A DNA stretch of 64,000 nt from Streptomyces sp. BK239 (GTDB taxonomy: Bacteria > Actinomycetota > Actinomycetes > Streptomycetales > Streptomycetaceae), in the NCBI RefSeq assembly GCF_004217285.1, contig NZ_SHKS01000005.1, positions 1 through 64,000 on the forward strand, written 5' to 3'. The notes beneath the pieces are model-generated. The model ran no database searches, had not been told where the DNA came from, and saw only the letters and a list, made by a program, of their open reading frames with translations. The translations under genes were made by a program, and so were the position numbers. Of this stretch, positions 1 to 7,999 are shown in pieces; position 1 is the first letter of the stretch, and each line of letters starts with the position of its first letter.

Positions 1-88
1 CGGTTACATTCCGAACCCGGAAGCTAAGCCTCACAGCGCCGATGGTACTGCAGGGGGGACCCTGTGGGAGAGTAGGACGCCGCCGAAC
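1..88 (+). rRNA. rrf: 5S ribosomal RNA, 3' part
   Basis: The first ~88 bases read as the 3' two thirds of a bacterial 5S rRNA, with the conserved loop 'CCGAACCCGGAAGCTAAG' followed by the terminal stem ending in GAGTAGGACGCCGCCG. The 5' part lies before the window, so this is the end of an rRNA operon. The exact 3' end is approximate. Confidence 0.93.
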
Positions 89-98
89 AATCATTGGG

Positions 99-130
99 AA
101 AACCCCCGCACCTCACGGTGCGGGGGTTTT
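99..130 (+). terminator. Rho-independent terminator of the rRNA operon
   Basis: AAAACCCCCGCACC and GGTGCGGGGGTTTT form a perfect 14-bp inverted repeat around a 4-nt loop, ending in a T run. It lies directly after the 5S rRNA. Confidence 0.93.
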
Positions 131-149
131 CTGCGTTTAGGGTCTGTAT

Positions 150-794
150 ATGCCCTACGACTTGGTGATCTTCGACAATGACGGTGTCCTGGTGGACAGT
201 GAGCCGATCTCCAACCGGCTGCTGGCCGCGTATCTCACGGAGCTCGGGCATCCCACCTCGTACGAGGACTCCGTTCGCGACTACATGGGCTCCGCGATGC
301 ACCGGATCCACGACCTGGTCCTGGAGCGCACCGGGAAGCGACTGCCGGCGGAGTTCGACGACGAGTTCCACCGGCGGGTGTTCGAGGCGTTCGCGCGCGA
401 ACTGCGGCCGGTGGACGGCGTCGTGGGCGTGCTCGAGAAGCTGACCGCCGGCGAGGTGCCCTACTGCGTGGCGTCCTCGGGGAGCCACGAGCGGATCCGG
501 GTGGGGCATCGGACGACGGGGCTCGACAGATGGTTCGGGGAGTCGCGGATATTCAGCGCCCAGGACGTGGGCAAGGGGAAGCCGGCGCCCGATCTGTTCC
601 TGCACGCCGCCGAGCGGATGGGCGTCGCGCCTGCCCGCTGCGTGGTCGTCGAGGACTCACCGCTGGGCGTGCGTGCGGCCGTCGCGGCCGGGATGGACGT
701 GTACGGGTTCACCCGCATGACGCCCGCAGCCGACCTGGCGGAGGCCACCCGACTCTTCTCCGACATGAGCGAGTTGACGGCGCTGCTCGACTGA
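150..794 (+). CDS. HAD-superfamily hydrolase (beta-phosphoglucomutase-like)
   Basis: A 214-residue cytosolic protein with the four HAD motifs in order: FDNDGVLVDSE (nucleophile Asp9, general acid Asp11), the serine of CVASSGSHE, the lysine of GKGKPAP, and VVVEDSPLGV with the acidic metal ligands. The small helical cap between motifs I and II (about residues 17-85) places it in the PGMB/phosphatase subfamily, so it probably hydrolyses a small phosphorylated metabolite or isomerises a sugar phosphate. The substrate cannot be read from sequence. It begins 20 bp after the rRNA terminator, so it needs its own promoter or rRNA read-through. Confidence 0.9.
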   Translation: MPYDLVIFDNDGVLVDSEPISNRLLAAYLTELGHPTSYEDSVRDYMGSAMHRIHDLVLERTGKRLPAEFDDEFHRRVFEAFARELRPVDGVVGVLEKLTAGEVPYCVASSGSHERIRVGHRTTGLDRWFGESRIFSAQDVGKGKPAPDLFLHAAERMGVAPARCVVVEDSPLGVRAAVAAGMDVYGFTRMTPAADLAEATRLFSDMSELTALLD

Positions 795-863
795 CATCTG
801 TCATACGGAGCTCCGGACGATCGTCTCTGGTGACCGGCCCCCGCCGACGGCGAAGCTGAGGGC

Positions 864-1634
864 ATGACGACGAACTCGGTTTCCCAGGGCCGGAACACGA
901 AGCACAACGCGAGGAAGAACTTCGCTCCGCTGATCGTGGACGTGGCGTTGCCGCTCGGTTCGTACTACCTGTTCAAGGACGGCTTCGGGATGAGCACCTT
1001 CGCGGCGCTCGCCTGGAGCAGCGTCGGGCCGGCTCTGCGGACCGTGTGGAGCGTGGTCAAGGAGCGCAGGACCAACCCGCTGGCGGGGCTGATCCTCGTC
1101 GTGAACGTGGTGTCGCTGTCGCTGGGTTTCGTCTCCGGCGACCCGCGGCTGATGCTCGCCAAGGACAGCGCGGTCAGCAGCACTGTCGCGGTCGGGATCC
1201 TGCTCTCCGTGGCGCTCGGGAAGCCGATGATGACCGCGGGGATGAAGCCCTTCCTGGTGAAGGGGGACGCGGCCAGGGAGGCCGCCTGGCAGCGGCTGGC
1301 CTCGGGCGGCTCCGTCCGCTCGGCGGACTTCCTGTGCCGGGAGCGGGCGTTCTCCGTGGTCTGGGGTGTGGTGCTGCTCGCCGAGTGCGTGGCGCGGGTG
1401 GTCGGGGCCTACACCGTCCCCGTGGACACCATGGTGTGGCTCGGCGGGGTCGTCATGGCCGTCTCGATGGTGGCCGGGTTCCTGGTCAGCGGCGCTCTCG
1501 GCGCCGGGCCGATGGCGGCGATCCTCGCGGCGGAGCTGAAAGAAGCCCCCGCCGCCGAGCCGCAGAAGCCGGAAGCGCAGGAGAACACGGCCGGGATCCG
1601 TGAGCCCGAGCTCGCCCTCCAGACCACCCGGTAG
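864..1634 (+). CDS. VC0807-family integral membrane protein
   Basis: A 256-residue protein with about five to six hydrophobic segments (near residues 23-45, 70-95, 100-118, 160-180, 188-212) and a charged Ala/Glu/Pro-rich C-terminal tail. The arrangement and the 'KPMMTAGMKPFLVKGD' type loop match the VC0807 family of uncharacterised bacterial membrane proteins. No catalytic motif is visible. It stands alone between the HAD gene and the MFS gene. Family membership is by recall; the function is unknown. Confidence 0.75.
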   Translation: MTTNSVSQGRNTKHNARKNFAPLIVDVALPLGSYYLFKDGFGMSTFAALAWSSVGPALRTVWSVVKERRTNPLAGLILVVNVVSLSLGFVSGDPRLMLAKDSAVSSTVAVGILLSVALGKPMMTAGMKPFLVKGDAAREAAWQRLASGGSVRSADFLCRERAFSVVWGVVLLAECVARVVGAYTVPVDTMVWLGGVVMAVSMVAGFLVSGALGAGPMAAILAAELKEAPAAEPQKPEAQENTAGIREPELALQTTR

Positions 1635-1700
1635 AACTGAGGGAAACTCACCTTTGGCTGGATCTATCCACGATCACCCCGGGGCCCTACGCTCGCCGCC

Positions 1701-2930
1701 ATGACAGACGTACTGCGGCGAGGCAGGGCCTCGTTGGCGTTCAGCTTCTTCGCGCAGGGAGTGGCCTTCGCTCTCCTCGTGACGAGGATTCCGGCCGTCC
1801 AGGACCGGTACGGCGTCTCCGACGCCCTGCTGCCCGCCTTCCTCGCCGCGGTGCCCGTCCTGGCCGGCGTCGGCAGCGTGACCACGGAGCGGCTGGTGCG
1901 GCGGATACCGCCCAGCAGGGTGCTGCGCTGGTCCCAGCCGGTCGTGTTGCTGGCGCTGCTCGGCGTCGGCCTCGGGGAGCGGATGGCCGAGCTGGGGATC
2001 TCGCTCGCGGTGTTCGGTCTCGCCGTGGGCGCTCTGGACGCCTCGATGAACATGCTCGGGGTCAGCCTCCAGCGGGCGTACCGGCGCAGCATCATGCTGA
2101 GTTTTCACGCCGCGTACAGCCTGGGCGGGATCGTCGGGGCCTCGCTGGCGTGGGTGGGGGCGCACTGGCATCTCACGCTGTGGGTGTCGTATCTGCCGGT
2201 GGTGGCGGTGCTGTTGCCGGTGGCGCTGGTGGGGAGCCGGTGGTACGTCGACGGGGACGCCCACGGCGGCTCCGGGGCCGCGCCGGTGGACGCCGGGCGG
2301 GGCGGTGAGGAGGGCCTCGTCTTCCGGATGCTGCTGCCGCTGTGTCTGGTGATGACCTTCGCCTACATCGGGGACTCGACCGTCTCCAACTGGAGTGCCA
2401 AGTACCTCCAGGACGTGCTGGGGAGTTCGGAGCAGCTCGCGACCGTCCCGTACAACGTCTACATGGTGACCACGCTGCTGGGGCGGGCCATCGGGGACTT
2501 CGGGGTGCGGCGGTTCGGAGCCGTGGTGGTGGTGCGGCTGGGGGCGACGGTGGCGGCGCTGGGGTTCGGCGTGGTGGCGCTCGCGCCGGGGGCGTGGGCG
2601 GGGATGGGCGGGTTCACGCTGGTGGGCCTCGGGCTGTGCGTGCTGGTGCCGCAGACGTTCGCCGCGGCGGGGCGGCTGTTCCCCGGGGCGTCGGACGCGG
2701 CGGTCGCGCGGCTCAACGTCTTCAACTATGTGGGTTTCCTGGTCGGCTCGCCGTTGGTGGGGGCGTTGGGGGACGCGTGGAGCTATCGCGGGGCGATGGC
2801 GGTGCCGATGGTGTTGGTGCTGGTGACGTCGGTGTACGCCAGATCGTTCGCGCCTTCGCCGGACCGATACGGTGGCGGGCATGAGCGGCCGCGCACAGCT
2901 GATGTGGGACGAGGCAGTAACGGGCTATGA
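1701..2930 (+). CDS. MFS transporter
   Basis: A 409-residue protein with about twelve transmembrane segments in two halves separated by a hydrophilic loop (about residues 180-205, rich in Gly/Asp). The overall pattern is that of a major facilitator permease of the drug or sugar efflux type; the substrate is unknown. The last 50 bp overlap the start of the downstream acuC-like gene, so the two are probably co-transcribed and translationally coupled. Confidence 0.88.
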   Translation: MTDVLRRGRASLAFSFFAQGVAFALLVTRIPAVQDRYGVSDALLPAFLAAVPVLAGVGSVTTERLVRRIPPSRVLRWSQPVVLLALLGVGLGERMAELGISLAVFGLAVGALDASMNMLGVSLQRAYRRSIMLSFHAAYSLGGIVGASLAWVGAHWHLTLWVSYLPVVAVLLPVALVGSRWYVDGDAHGGSGAAPVDAGRGGEEGLVFRMLLPLCLVMTFAYIGDSTVSNWSAKYLQDVLGSSEQLATVPYNVYMVTTLLGRAIGDFGVRRFGAVVVVRLGATVAALGFGVVALAPGAWAGMGGFTLVGLGLCVLVPQTFAAAGRLFPGASDAAVARLNVFNYVGFLVGSPLVGALGDAWSYRGAMAVPMVLVLVTSVYARSFAPSPDRYGGGHERPRTADVGRGSNGL

Positions 2931-4053
2931 CTTCGGTCCGGACCATCCGATGGATCCGGTCCGGCTGTCTCTGACGCGTCGACTGGTCGACGCCCTCGGT
3001 CTCGACCGTGAGGTGCGGATCGTGTCGGCCAGGCCGGCGGGGGATTCGACGCTGCGGCTCGTCCACCGGGAGGACTACATCGCGGCGGTGAAGGCGGCCT
3101 CGCTGGATCCGGGGGCCGCTGACATGTCGTACGGGCTGGGGACGATGGACGATCCGGCCTTCGCGGGGATGCACGAGGTGTCCTCGCTGATCGCGGGGCT
3201 GTCGGTGGGGGCGGCGGAGGCGGTGTGGCGGGGGGAGGCGCTGCACGCGGTGAACTTCGCGGGCGGGCTGCACCACGCGATGCCGGGCGGCGCTTCGGGG
3301 TTCTGCGTCTACAACGACGCGTCGCTGGCCGTGGCGCGGTTGCTGGAGCTGGGCGCGGAGCGGGTCGCGTACGTGGACGTGGACGTGCATCACGGGGACG
3401 GTGTGCAGGCGGCGTTCTGGGAGGACCCGCGGGTGCTGACGATCTCGTTGCACGAGCATCCCCGGACGTTGTTCCCGCAGACCGGGTGGCCCGAGGAGAC
3501 GGGCGCGGACTGTGCGCAGGGGTCGGCGGTGAACGTGGCGCTGCCGGCCGGGACGGGCGACGCGGGGTGGCTGCGGGCGTTCCACGCGGTGGTGCCGGAG
3601 CTGATCGCCGACTTCCGGCCGGACGTGCTGGTGACCCAGCACGGGGCGGACACGCACTTCGAGGATCCGCTGGCGCATCTGGCGGTGTCGTTGGACGCGC
3701 AGCGGGCGGTGCAGGTCGCGTGCCACGACCTGGCCCATGAGCATGCCGGGGGGAAGTGGGTCGCGCTGGGCGGGGGCGGTTACGCGGTGGTGGACGTGGT
3801 GCCGCGGTCCTGGGCGCATCTGGTGGGCGTGGCGGCGGGGGCCCCGGTGCCGCCGGAGACGGTGATCCCGGAGGGGTGGCGGCAGGAGGTCTTCGCGCGG
3901 ACCCGGCAGTTGGGGCCGATGCGGATGACCGACGGGCGGTGGCCGGTGGAGTGGGCGGACTGGGAGGCGGGGTACGACCCGGCGGACCGGCTGGACCAGG
4001 CGGTGCTGGCGACCCGGCGTGCCGCCTTCCCGTTGCGGGGCTTGCTGGCGTAG
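2881..4053 (+). CDS. acuC: AcuC-type histone deacetylase-family protein
   Basis: A 390-residue zinc-dependent deacetylase-fold protein of the acetoin utilisation AcuC family, expected to remove acetyl groups from lysines such as those of acetyl-CoA synthetase. Visible motifs are GGLHHAMPGGASGFC (tandem active-site histidines), YVDVDVHHGDGVQ (zinc ligands Asp and His), LVTQHGADTHFEDPL (third ligand region) and LGGGGYAV (active-site tyrosine). ATG at 2881 is preferred; an in-frame GTG lies at 2872. Both starts lie inside the end of the MFS gene. No acetoin genes are adjacent. Confidence 0.9.
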   Translation: MSGRAQLMWDEAVTGYDFGPDHPMDPVRLSLTRRLVDALGLDREVRIVSARPAGDSTLRLVHREDYIAAVKAASLDPGAADMSYGLGTMDDPAFAGMHEVSSLIAGLSVGAAEAVWRGEALHAVNFAGGLHHAMPGGASGFCVYNDASLAVARLLELGAERVAYVDVDVHHGDGVQAAFWEDPRVLTISLHEHPRTLFPQTGWPEETGADCAQGSAVNVALPAGTGDAGWLRAFHAVVPELIADFRPDVLVTQHGADTHFEDPLAHLAVSLDAQRAVQVACHDLAHEHAGGKWVALGGGGYAVVDVVPRSWAHLVGVAAGAPVPPETVIPEGWRQEVFARTRQLGPMRMTDGRWPVEWADWEAGYDPADRLDQAVLATRRAAFPLRGLLA

Positions 4054-4107
4054 CCGCGCCGGGCGGCGCCGGGCTCGGGGTGTCCCTTAGGCCGACCGTG
4101 TCCACTT

Positions 4108-4971
4108 GTGCCGTTTCCCGCGCTCGGTGCGGTCGGGTCCGTCAGCATCGCTGGCGTGTTGAGTTCCGGGGGTCTTCGGGCGCATCTGCTGGCTGCTCGG
4201 TTGGCGGGGGTGGTGGCCACCTCCCGGGAGGAGAGTCTGCGGAGCTATCGGTTGTTCGCGGCGCGCGATCCCCGGGTATTGATCGGACTCGATCCCGAAC
4301 GGACGTGGAGCCAGCGGGATGTGATCGAGTTGATGGCGGCCAAGTGTGGTGTTTCGGCCGATCCTCGACTGACGTCGGGGCATGATGTGATCGACCCGAG
4401 GCGGACGATCGCCGCCCTGGACCTCTTCGCGGAGCGGCTCGCCTCGGTCGCCCAGCGTGGCGCTCCGGTGCTGCTGGGCACCGGCCACCCGCACCGGCTG
4501 CTCGGTTTCTACGCCGGGCTAGCGGACGCTCTGTCGGCGGCGGGATGTGCTGTCCTCACCCCGGCGCAGGGTCGCTGTGTCGACATAACGACCCGGTTCG
4601 GTCTACGCACGTACAACCTCGACTACGTACGCGGTGTCGGGTTGGTGCGGGAACCGGAGAGCGAGCGCCCCGGTGGTGCGACCGGCGCGCACACCCATTC
4701 CCCCCTCCCGGTTCGACTGGCGCTGGCGGCGGCGGCGGAGGGCGGCGGGCCGCTGCCGGAGTTGGTGATCGGCGACCACGGATGGGTCTGCGGGGCAGGT
4801 CAGCTGGGGTTCGAGGCGATGGGGCCGGCGGACACGGACGATCCCGCGCTGTTCGTCGGGGAGGCCGAGGGGTCGGTGTCCGTGGCCGTTCCACTTGATG
4901 ATGCCGTGCGGTCTGGTCACTACCGGCCGCTGATCCGCTACGTACTCGATCGGGCGTCTCTGTCACAGTAG
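4108..4971 (+). CDS. Conserved actinobacterial phosphatase-like protein
   Basis: A 287-residue cytosolic protein starting at GTG. I recognise the segment order from Streptomyces proteins usually labelled 'phosphatase': a helical N-terminal half containing SREESLRSYRLFAARDP, a central GTGHPHRLLGFYAGLADAL, and a C-terminal LVIGDHGWVCGAGQLG. The GDHGW and GTGHPH segments could bind phosphate or metal, but no textbook HAD or PTP motif is present. No operon partner is evident. The function should be treated as unproven. Confidence 0.7.
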   Translation: MPFPALGAVGSVSIAGVLSSGGLRAHLLAARLAGVVATSREESLRSYRLFAARDPRVLIGLDPERTWSQRDVIELMAAKCGVSADPRLTSGHDVIDPRRTIAALDLFAERLASVAQRGAPVLLGTGHPHRLLGFYAGLADALSAAGCAVLTPAQGRCVDITTRFGLRTYNLDYVRGVGLVREPESERPGGATGAHTHSPLPVRLALAAAAEGGGPLPELVIGDHGWVCGAGQLGFEAMGPADTDDPALFVGEAEGSVSVAVPLDDAVRSGHYRPLIRYVLDRASLSQ

Positions 4972-5105
4972 TCCGGCGGCGGGTGCACCTCTTCCCCACT
5001 CGCATCACCCGCCCCTACATTGGGGAGTGAGCACGCAGCGACGAAGAGTCACCGGAAGGGGAAGCCGGTGGCCGTCGAGTCGAGTGCGGAAGGTTCAGGT
5101 GTGTC

Positions 5106-5315
5106 ATGGCTGCTGACCAGAGGCCTCTGAGCGAGGTTCAGTTCCTTACCGTGGCGGAAGTCGCCTCGGTGATGCGAGTGTCGAAGATGACCGTGTACCG
5201 GCTGGTGCACAGCGGTCATCTGCCCGCGATCCGGGTGGGGCGGTCGTTCCGTGTCCCGGAGAACGCGGTTCACGAGTACCTCCGCGAGAGCTACGTGGGG
5301 GTGGAAACCGTCTGA
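5106..5315 (+). CDS. Small excisionase/BldC-like helix-turn-helix protein
   Basis: A 69-residue DNA-binding protein consisting of one winged helix of the MerR/excisionase type: FLTVAEVASVMRVSKMTVYR (helix-turn-helix, residues 14-33), then a wing with LPAIRVGRSFRV. Such domains bind DNA as head-to-tail repeats, as BldC does in Streptomyces, but this is a different protein from BldC. AGG six bases before the ATG is the ribosome site. It precedes the bS22 gene by about 150 bp in the same direction. Confidence 0.88.
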   Translation: MAADQRPLSEVQFLTVAEVASVMRVSKMTVYRLVHSGHLPAIRVGRSFRVPENAVHEYLRESYVGVETV

Positions 5316-5469
5316 CCGACGCGGTGGGGGAGCCGGCCCAGGGCGCTTCGCCGGCCCCTCCACGCCCTCGATTACGAGCTCAGCGCTCGGGCGGGTAGGC
5401 TAGCCCCTCGTAGGTCGTATGGGCCCATGTCGCCCAGCACCGAGTGATGAGAAGTGAGCGAGGGTAGTC

Positions 5470-5568
5470 GTGGGCTCTGTAATCAAGAAGCGGCGCAAGC
5501 GGATGGCCAAGAAGAAGCACCGCAAGCTGCTCAAGCGCACGCGCGTTCAGCGTCGTAACAAGAAGTAA
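5470..5568 (+). CDS. 30S ribosomal protein bS22 (AURKAIP1/COX24-type)
   Basis: A 32-residue, extremely basic peptide, MGSVIKKRRKRMAKKK at the start and LLKRTRVQRRNKK at the end, beginning at GTG with a purine-rich GAGCGAGGG upstream. It matches the tiny actinobacterial ribosomal protein first seen in mycobacterial 30S structures, with the COX24/AURKAIP1 domain. It is too short for routine gene calling. It has its own strong terminator directly downstream. Confidence 0.93.
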   Translation: MGSVIKKRRKRMAKKKHRKLLKRTRVQRRNKK

Positions 5569-5594
5569 GTTCGCGACGCGAACCGCGAAAGCGT

Positions 5595-5631
5595 GTGTGG
5601 CCCCCCATCCTTTGTCGGTGGGGGGCCACAC
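5595..5631 (+). terminator. Terminator after bS22
   Basis: GTGTGGCCCCCCA (5595-5607) pairs perfectly with TGGGGGGCCACAC (5619-5631) around an 11-nt loop, a 13-bp GC-rich hairpin 26 bp after the bS22 stop codon. Confidence 0.85.
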
Positions 5632-5784
5632 GTATAGGGGCTGGCCGATCTGGTCACCTCCTGCGTCGGGCGGTCGCCACAGCGCGGCATCGACCCGATA
5701 GGTTGGCCCGCGAGCGGGGAACGCGGCAGGGTACGAGCAGTGCAGCAGTTCAGGCCGGACCGAAACGGAAGGAAGGCGCTGATC

Positions 5785-6846
5785 TTGGGCGAGGTCGTGC
5801 TCGTGACCGGAGTGGCCCGACAGCTGGGGGGCCGGTTCGTACGCCGGATCCTGCGTGACCCCGGGGTCGAGCGGGTGATCGCCGTGGACGCCGTGCGGCC
5901 CGAGCACCATCTCGGCGGGGCCGACTTCATCCAGGCCGACATCCGCCAGCCCACCATCGCGCGGGTCCTCGCCGAGACCGGCGCCGACACCGTCGTCCAC
6001 CTGGACGTGACGGCGACCGCGCTGGGCAGCGGGAGCCGGACGGTGGTCAAGGAGACCAACGTCATCGGGACGATGCAGCTGCTCGGCGCGTGCCAGAAGT
6101 CGCCCAGTGTGAAGCGGCTGGTGGTGAAGTCCAGCACCAACGTCTACGGTTCCGCGCCGCGCGACCCCGCGGTGTTCACCGAGACCAACCCGGCCAAGGC
6201 CCTGCCCAGCGGCGGGTTCGCGAAGGACACCGTCGAGGTCGAGGGGTATGTGCGCGGGTTCGCCCGGCGGCGGCCCGACGTCGCCGTGTGCGTGCTGCGG
6301 TTCGCCAACATCCTCGGGCCGACCGCCGAGACGCCGCTCGCCTCCTACTTCAAGCTGCCGGTGCTGCCCACCGTGCTCGGCTACGACCCCCGGCTGCAGT
6401 TCGTGCACGAGGACGACGTGATCGAGGTGCTGCGGATCGGCTCGCACGAGCCGGCGCGGGGCACGCTCAACAGCGGCACGTTCAACATCGCCGGGGACGG
6501 CGTGCTGCTGCTGTCGCAGTGCTCGCGGCGGCTCGGGCGGCCCACCGTGCCGCTGCTGCTCCCCGCCGTCACCTGGGCGGGCTCCCTCGTGCGTACGCTG
6601 GGTATGACGGACTTCTCGCCCGAGCAGATCCGGCTTCTCACGCACGGCCGGGTTGTGGCCACGGACCAGATGCGCGAGACGCTGGGATTCACGCCGAGAT
6701 ACACCACCGCGGAGGCCTTCGCGGACTTCGCACGCAGTCAGGGGCAGGGTCTCCTGCCCCCCGAGGCCCTTGCGGGGGCCGTCGACCGGATCGCCGCGCT
6801 GCCCCTCGCGGGCGGCGGCCACCCCCCGACGCAGAGCGCCAACTGA
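5785..6846 (+). CDS. NAD-dependent epimerase/dehydratase family protein
   Basis: A 353-residue Rossmann-fold protein of the extended SDR type. The dinucleotide site is VLVTGVARQLGGRFVRR near the N-terminus and the active-site serine region is VVKSSTNVYGS. The usual YxxxK is not canonical: the segment reads GGFAKDTVEVEGYV. I choose the TTG at 5785 because GGAAGGAAGG ends 8 nt before it; the in-frame GTG at 5740 lacks a ribosome site and would add 15 atypical residues. A 14-bp gap to the acyltransferase gene suggests an operon and a role in lipid or envelope metabolism. The substrate is unknown. Confidence 0.87.
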   Translation: MGEVVLVTGVARQLGGRFVRRILRDPGVERVIAVDAVRPEHHLGGADFIQADIRQPTIARVLAETGADTVVHLDVTATALGSGSRTVVKETNVIGTMQLLGACQKSPSVKRLVVKSSTNVYGSAPRDPAVFTETNPAKALPSGGFAKDTVEVEGYVRGFARRRPDVAVCVLRFANILGPTAETPLASYFKLPVLPTVLGYDPRLQFVHEDDVIEVLRIGSHEPARGTLNSGTFNIAGDGVLLLSQCSRRLGRPTVPLLLPAVTWAGSLVRTLGMTDFSPEQIRLLTHGRVVATDQMRETLGFTPRYTTAEAFADFARSQGQGLLPPEALAGAVDRIAALPLAGGGHPPTQSAN

Positions 6847-6860
6847 GGAGCGCATCAACG

Positions 6861-7931
6861 ATGGCGGACGCCAAGGTCATTCCGTTCGACGACGACCGGT
6901 CCCGCGGGGGCGCCGTGCAGCGGCCGTCGCGGCGCCGGAGCGCGGGGAGCCGGCGCGCGACCGGCGAGCCGGCGCCGGTCCTCGAGATCGGCGAGGCCGC
7001 TGCGGGGAGCACGGCGGCACCGGTCCCGCCCCTGCCCGGGGCGGCCGCGCAGGACGGCAGCCGGGCGACCGGGGAGCCGCGGGAGGACGCCGGCGGCCTG
7101 GAGCGGCGCATCGCGGGCGGGCTGTCGTTCCTGCGCCGCCGCCTCACGGGCGACTACGAGGTCGACGACTTCGGCTACGACGAGGAGCTCACCGACCAGG
7201 TTCTGATGTCGCTGCTGCGGCCGGTGTACGAGAAGTACTTCCGGGTCGAGGTGAAGGGCGTCGAGAACATCCCGGCCGAGGGCGGTGCGCTGATCGTCGC
7301 CAACCACTCCGGGACGCTGCCGCTGGACGGCCTGATGATGCAGGTCGCCGTCCACGACCACCATCCGGCGAATCGTCACCTCAGGCTGCTGGCCGCAGAT
7401 CTCGTGTTCGTGCTGCCGGTCGTCAACGAGCTGGCGCGCAAGCTGGGGCACACGCTCGCGTGCGCGGAGGACGCCGAGCGGCTGCTCGGGCAGGGCGAGT
7501 TGGTCGGGGTGATGCCGGAGGGCTTCAAGGGCATCGGCAAGCCCTTCAGCGAGCGCTACAAGCTCCAGCGGTTCGGCCGGGGCGGGTTCGTCTCCACGGC
7601 GCTGCGCAAGGGCGCTCCGATCATCCCGTGCTCGATCGTCGGGGCGGAGGAGATCTACCCGATGATCGGCAACGCCAAGACCCTCGCACGGCTGCTGGGG
7701 TTCCCGTACTTCCCGCTGACGCCGACGTTCCCCTGGCTGGGGCCGTTGGGTGCGGTGCCGCTGCCGACGAAGTGGACGATCCAGTTCGGGGAGCCGATCC
7801 CGACGGACGGCTATCCGCCGGAGGCGGCGGAGGATCCGATGCTGATGTTCAACCTGACCGACCAGGTGCGCGAGCAGATCCAGCACACGCTGTACAAGCT
7901 GCTGGTGCAGCGCAGGTCGGTCTTCTTCTGA
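6861..7931 (+). CDS. Lysophospholipid acyltransferase family protein (PlsC-like)
   Basis: A 356-residue protein with a poorly conserved Arg/Ala/Gly-rich N-terminal ~110 residues, then a glycerophosphate acyltransferase domain. Motif I is NHSGTLPLD (a longer His-to-Asp spacing than the textbook HX4D), motif III is VGVMPEGFKG, and motif IV is IIPCSIVGAEE. It is expected to add an acyl chain to a lysophospholipid or related glycerol phosphate at the membrane. GAGGAG lies 10 nt before the ATG. It follows the epimerase gene by 14 bp and ends at a strong bidirectional terminator facing rsbN. Confidence 0.88.
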   Translation: MADAKVIPFDDDRSRGGAVQRPSRRRSAGSRRATGEPAPVLEIGEAAAGSTAAPVPPLPGAAAQDGSRATGEPREDAGGLERRIAGGLSFLRRRLTGDYEVDDFGYDEELTDQVLMSLLRPVYEKYFRVEVKGVENIPAEGGALIVANHSGTLPLDGLMMQVAVHDHHPANRHLRLLAADLVFVLPVVNELARKLGHTLACAEDAERLLGQGELVGVMPEGFKGIGKPFSERYKLQRFGRGGFVSTALRKGAPIIPCSIVGAEEIYPMIGNAKTLARLLGFPYFPLTPTFPWLGPLGAVPLPTKWTIQFGEPIPTDGYPPEAAEDPMLMFNLTDQVREQIQHTLYKLLVQRRSVFF

Positions 7932-7939
7932 AACGCCGA

Positions 7940-7980
7940 CGGCTGTGGGGCGCCCTTCCGGGAAGGGCGCCCCACAGCCG
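7940..7980. terminator. Bidirectional terminator between converging operons
   Basis: A near-perfect 20-bp inverted repeat, CGGCTGTGGGGCGCCCTTCC and its complement, sits between the acyltransferase stop codon (+) and the rsbN stop codon (-) and can end transcription from both sides. Confidence 0.9.
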
Positions 7981-7999
7981 TACTACGTGCTCGCGCCGG

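Noticed and set aside
5740..5784. GTG at 5740 as start of the epimerase gene
   Set aside because: No ribosome site; the TTG at 5785 follows GGAAGGAAGG at the right distance and gives a normal Rossmann N-terminus.
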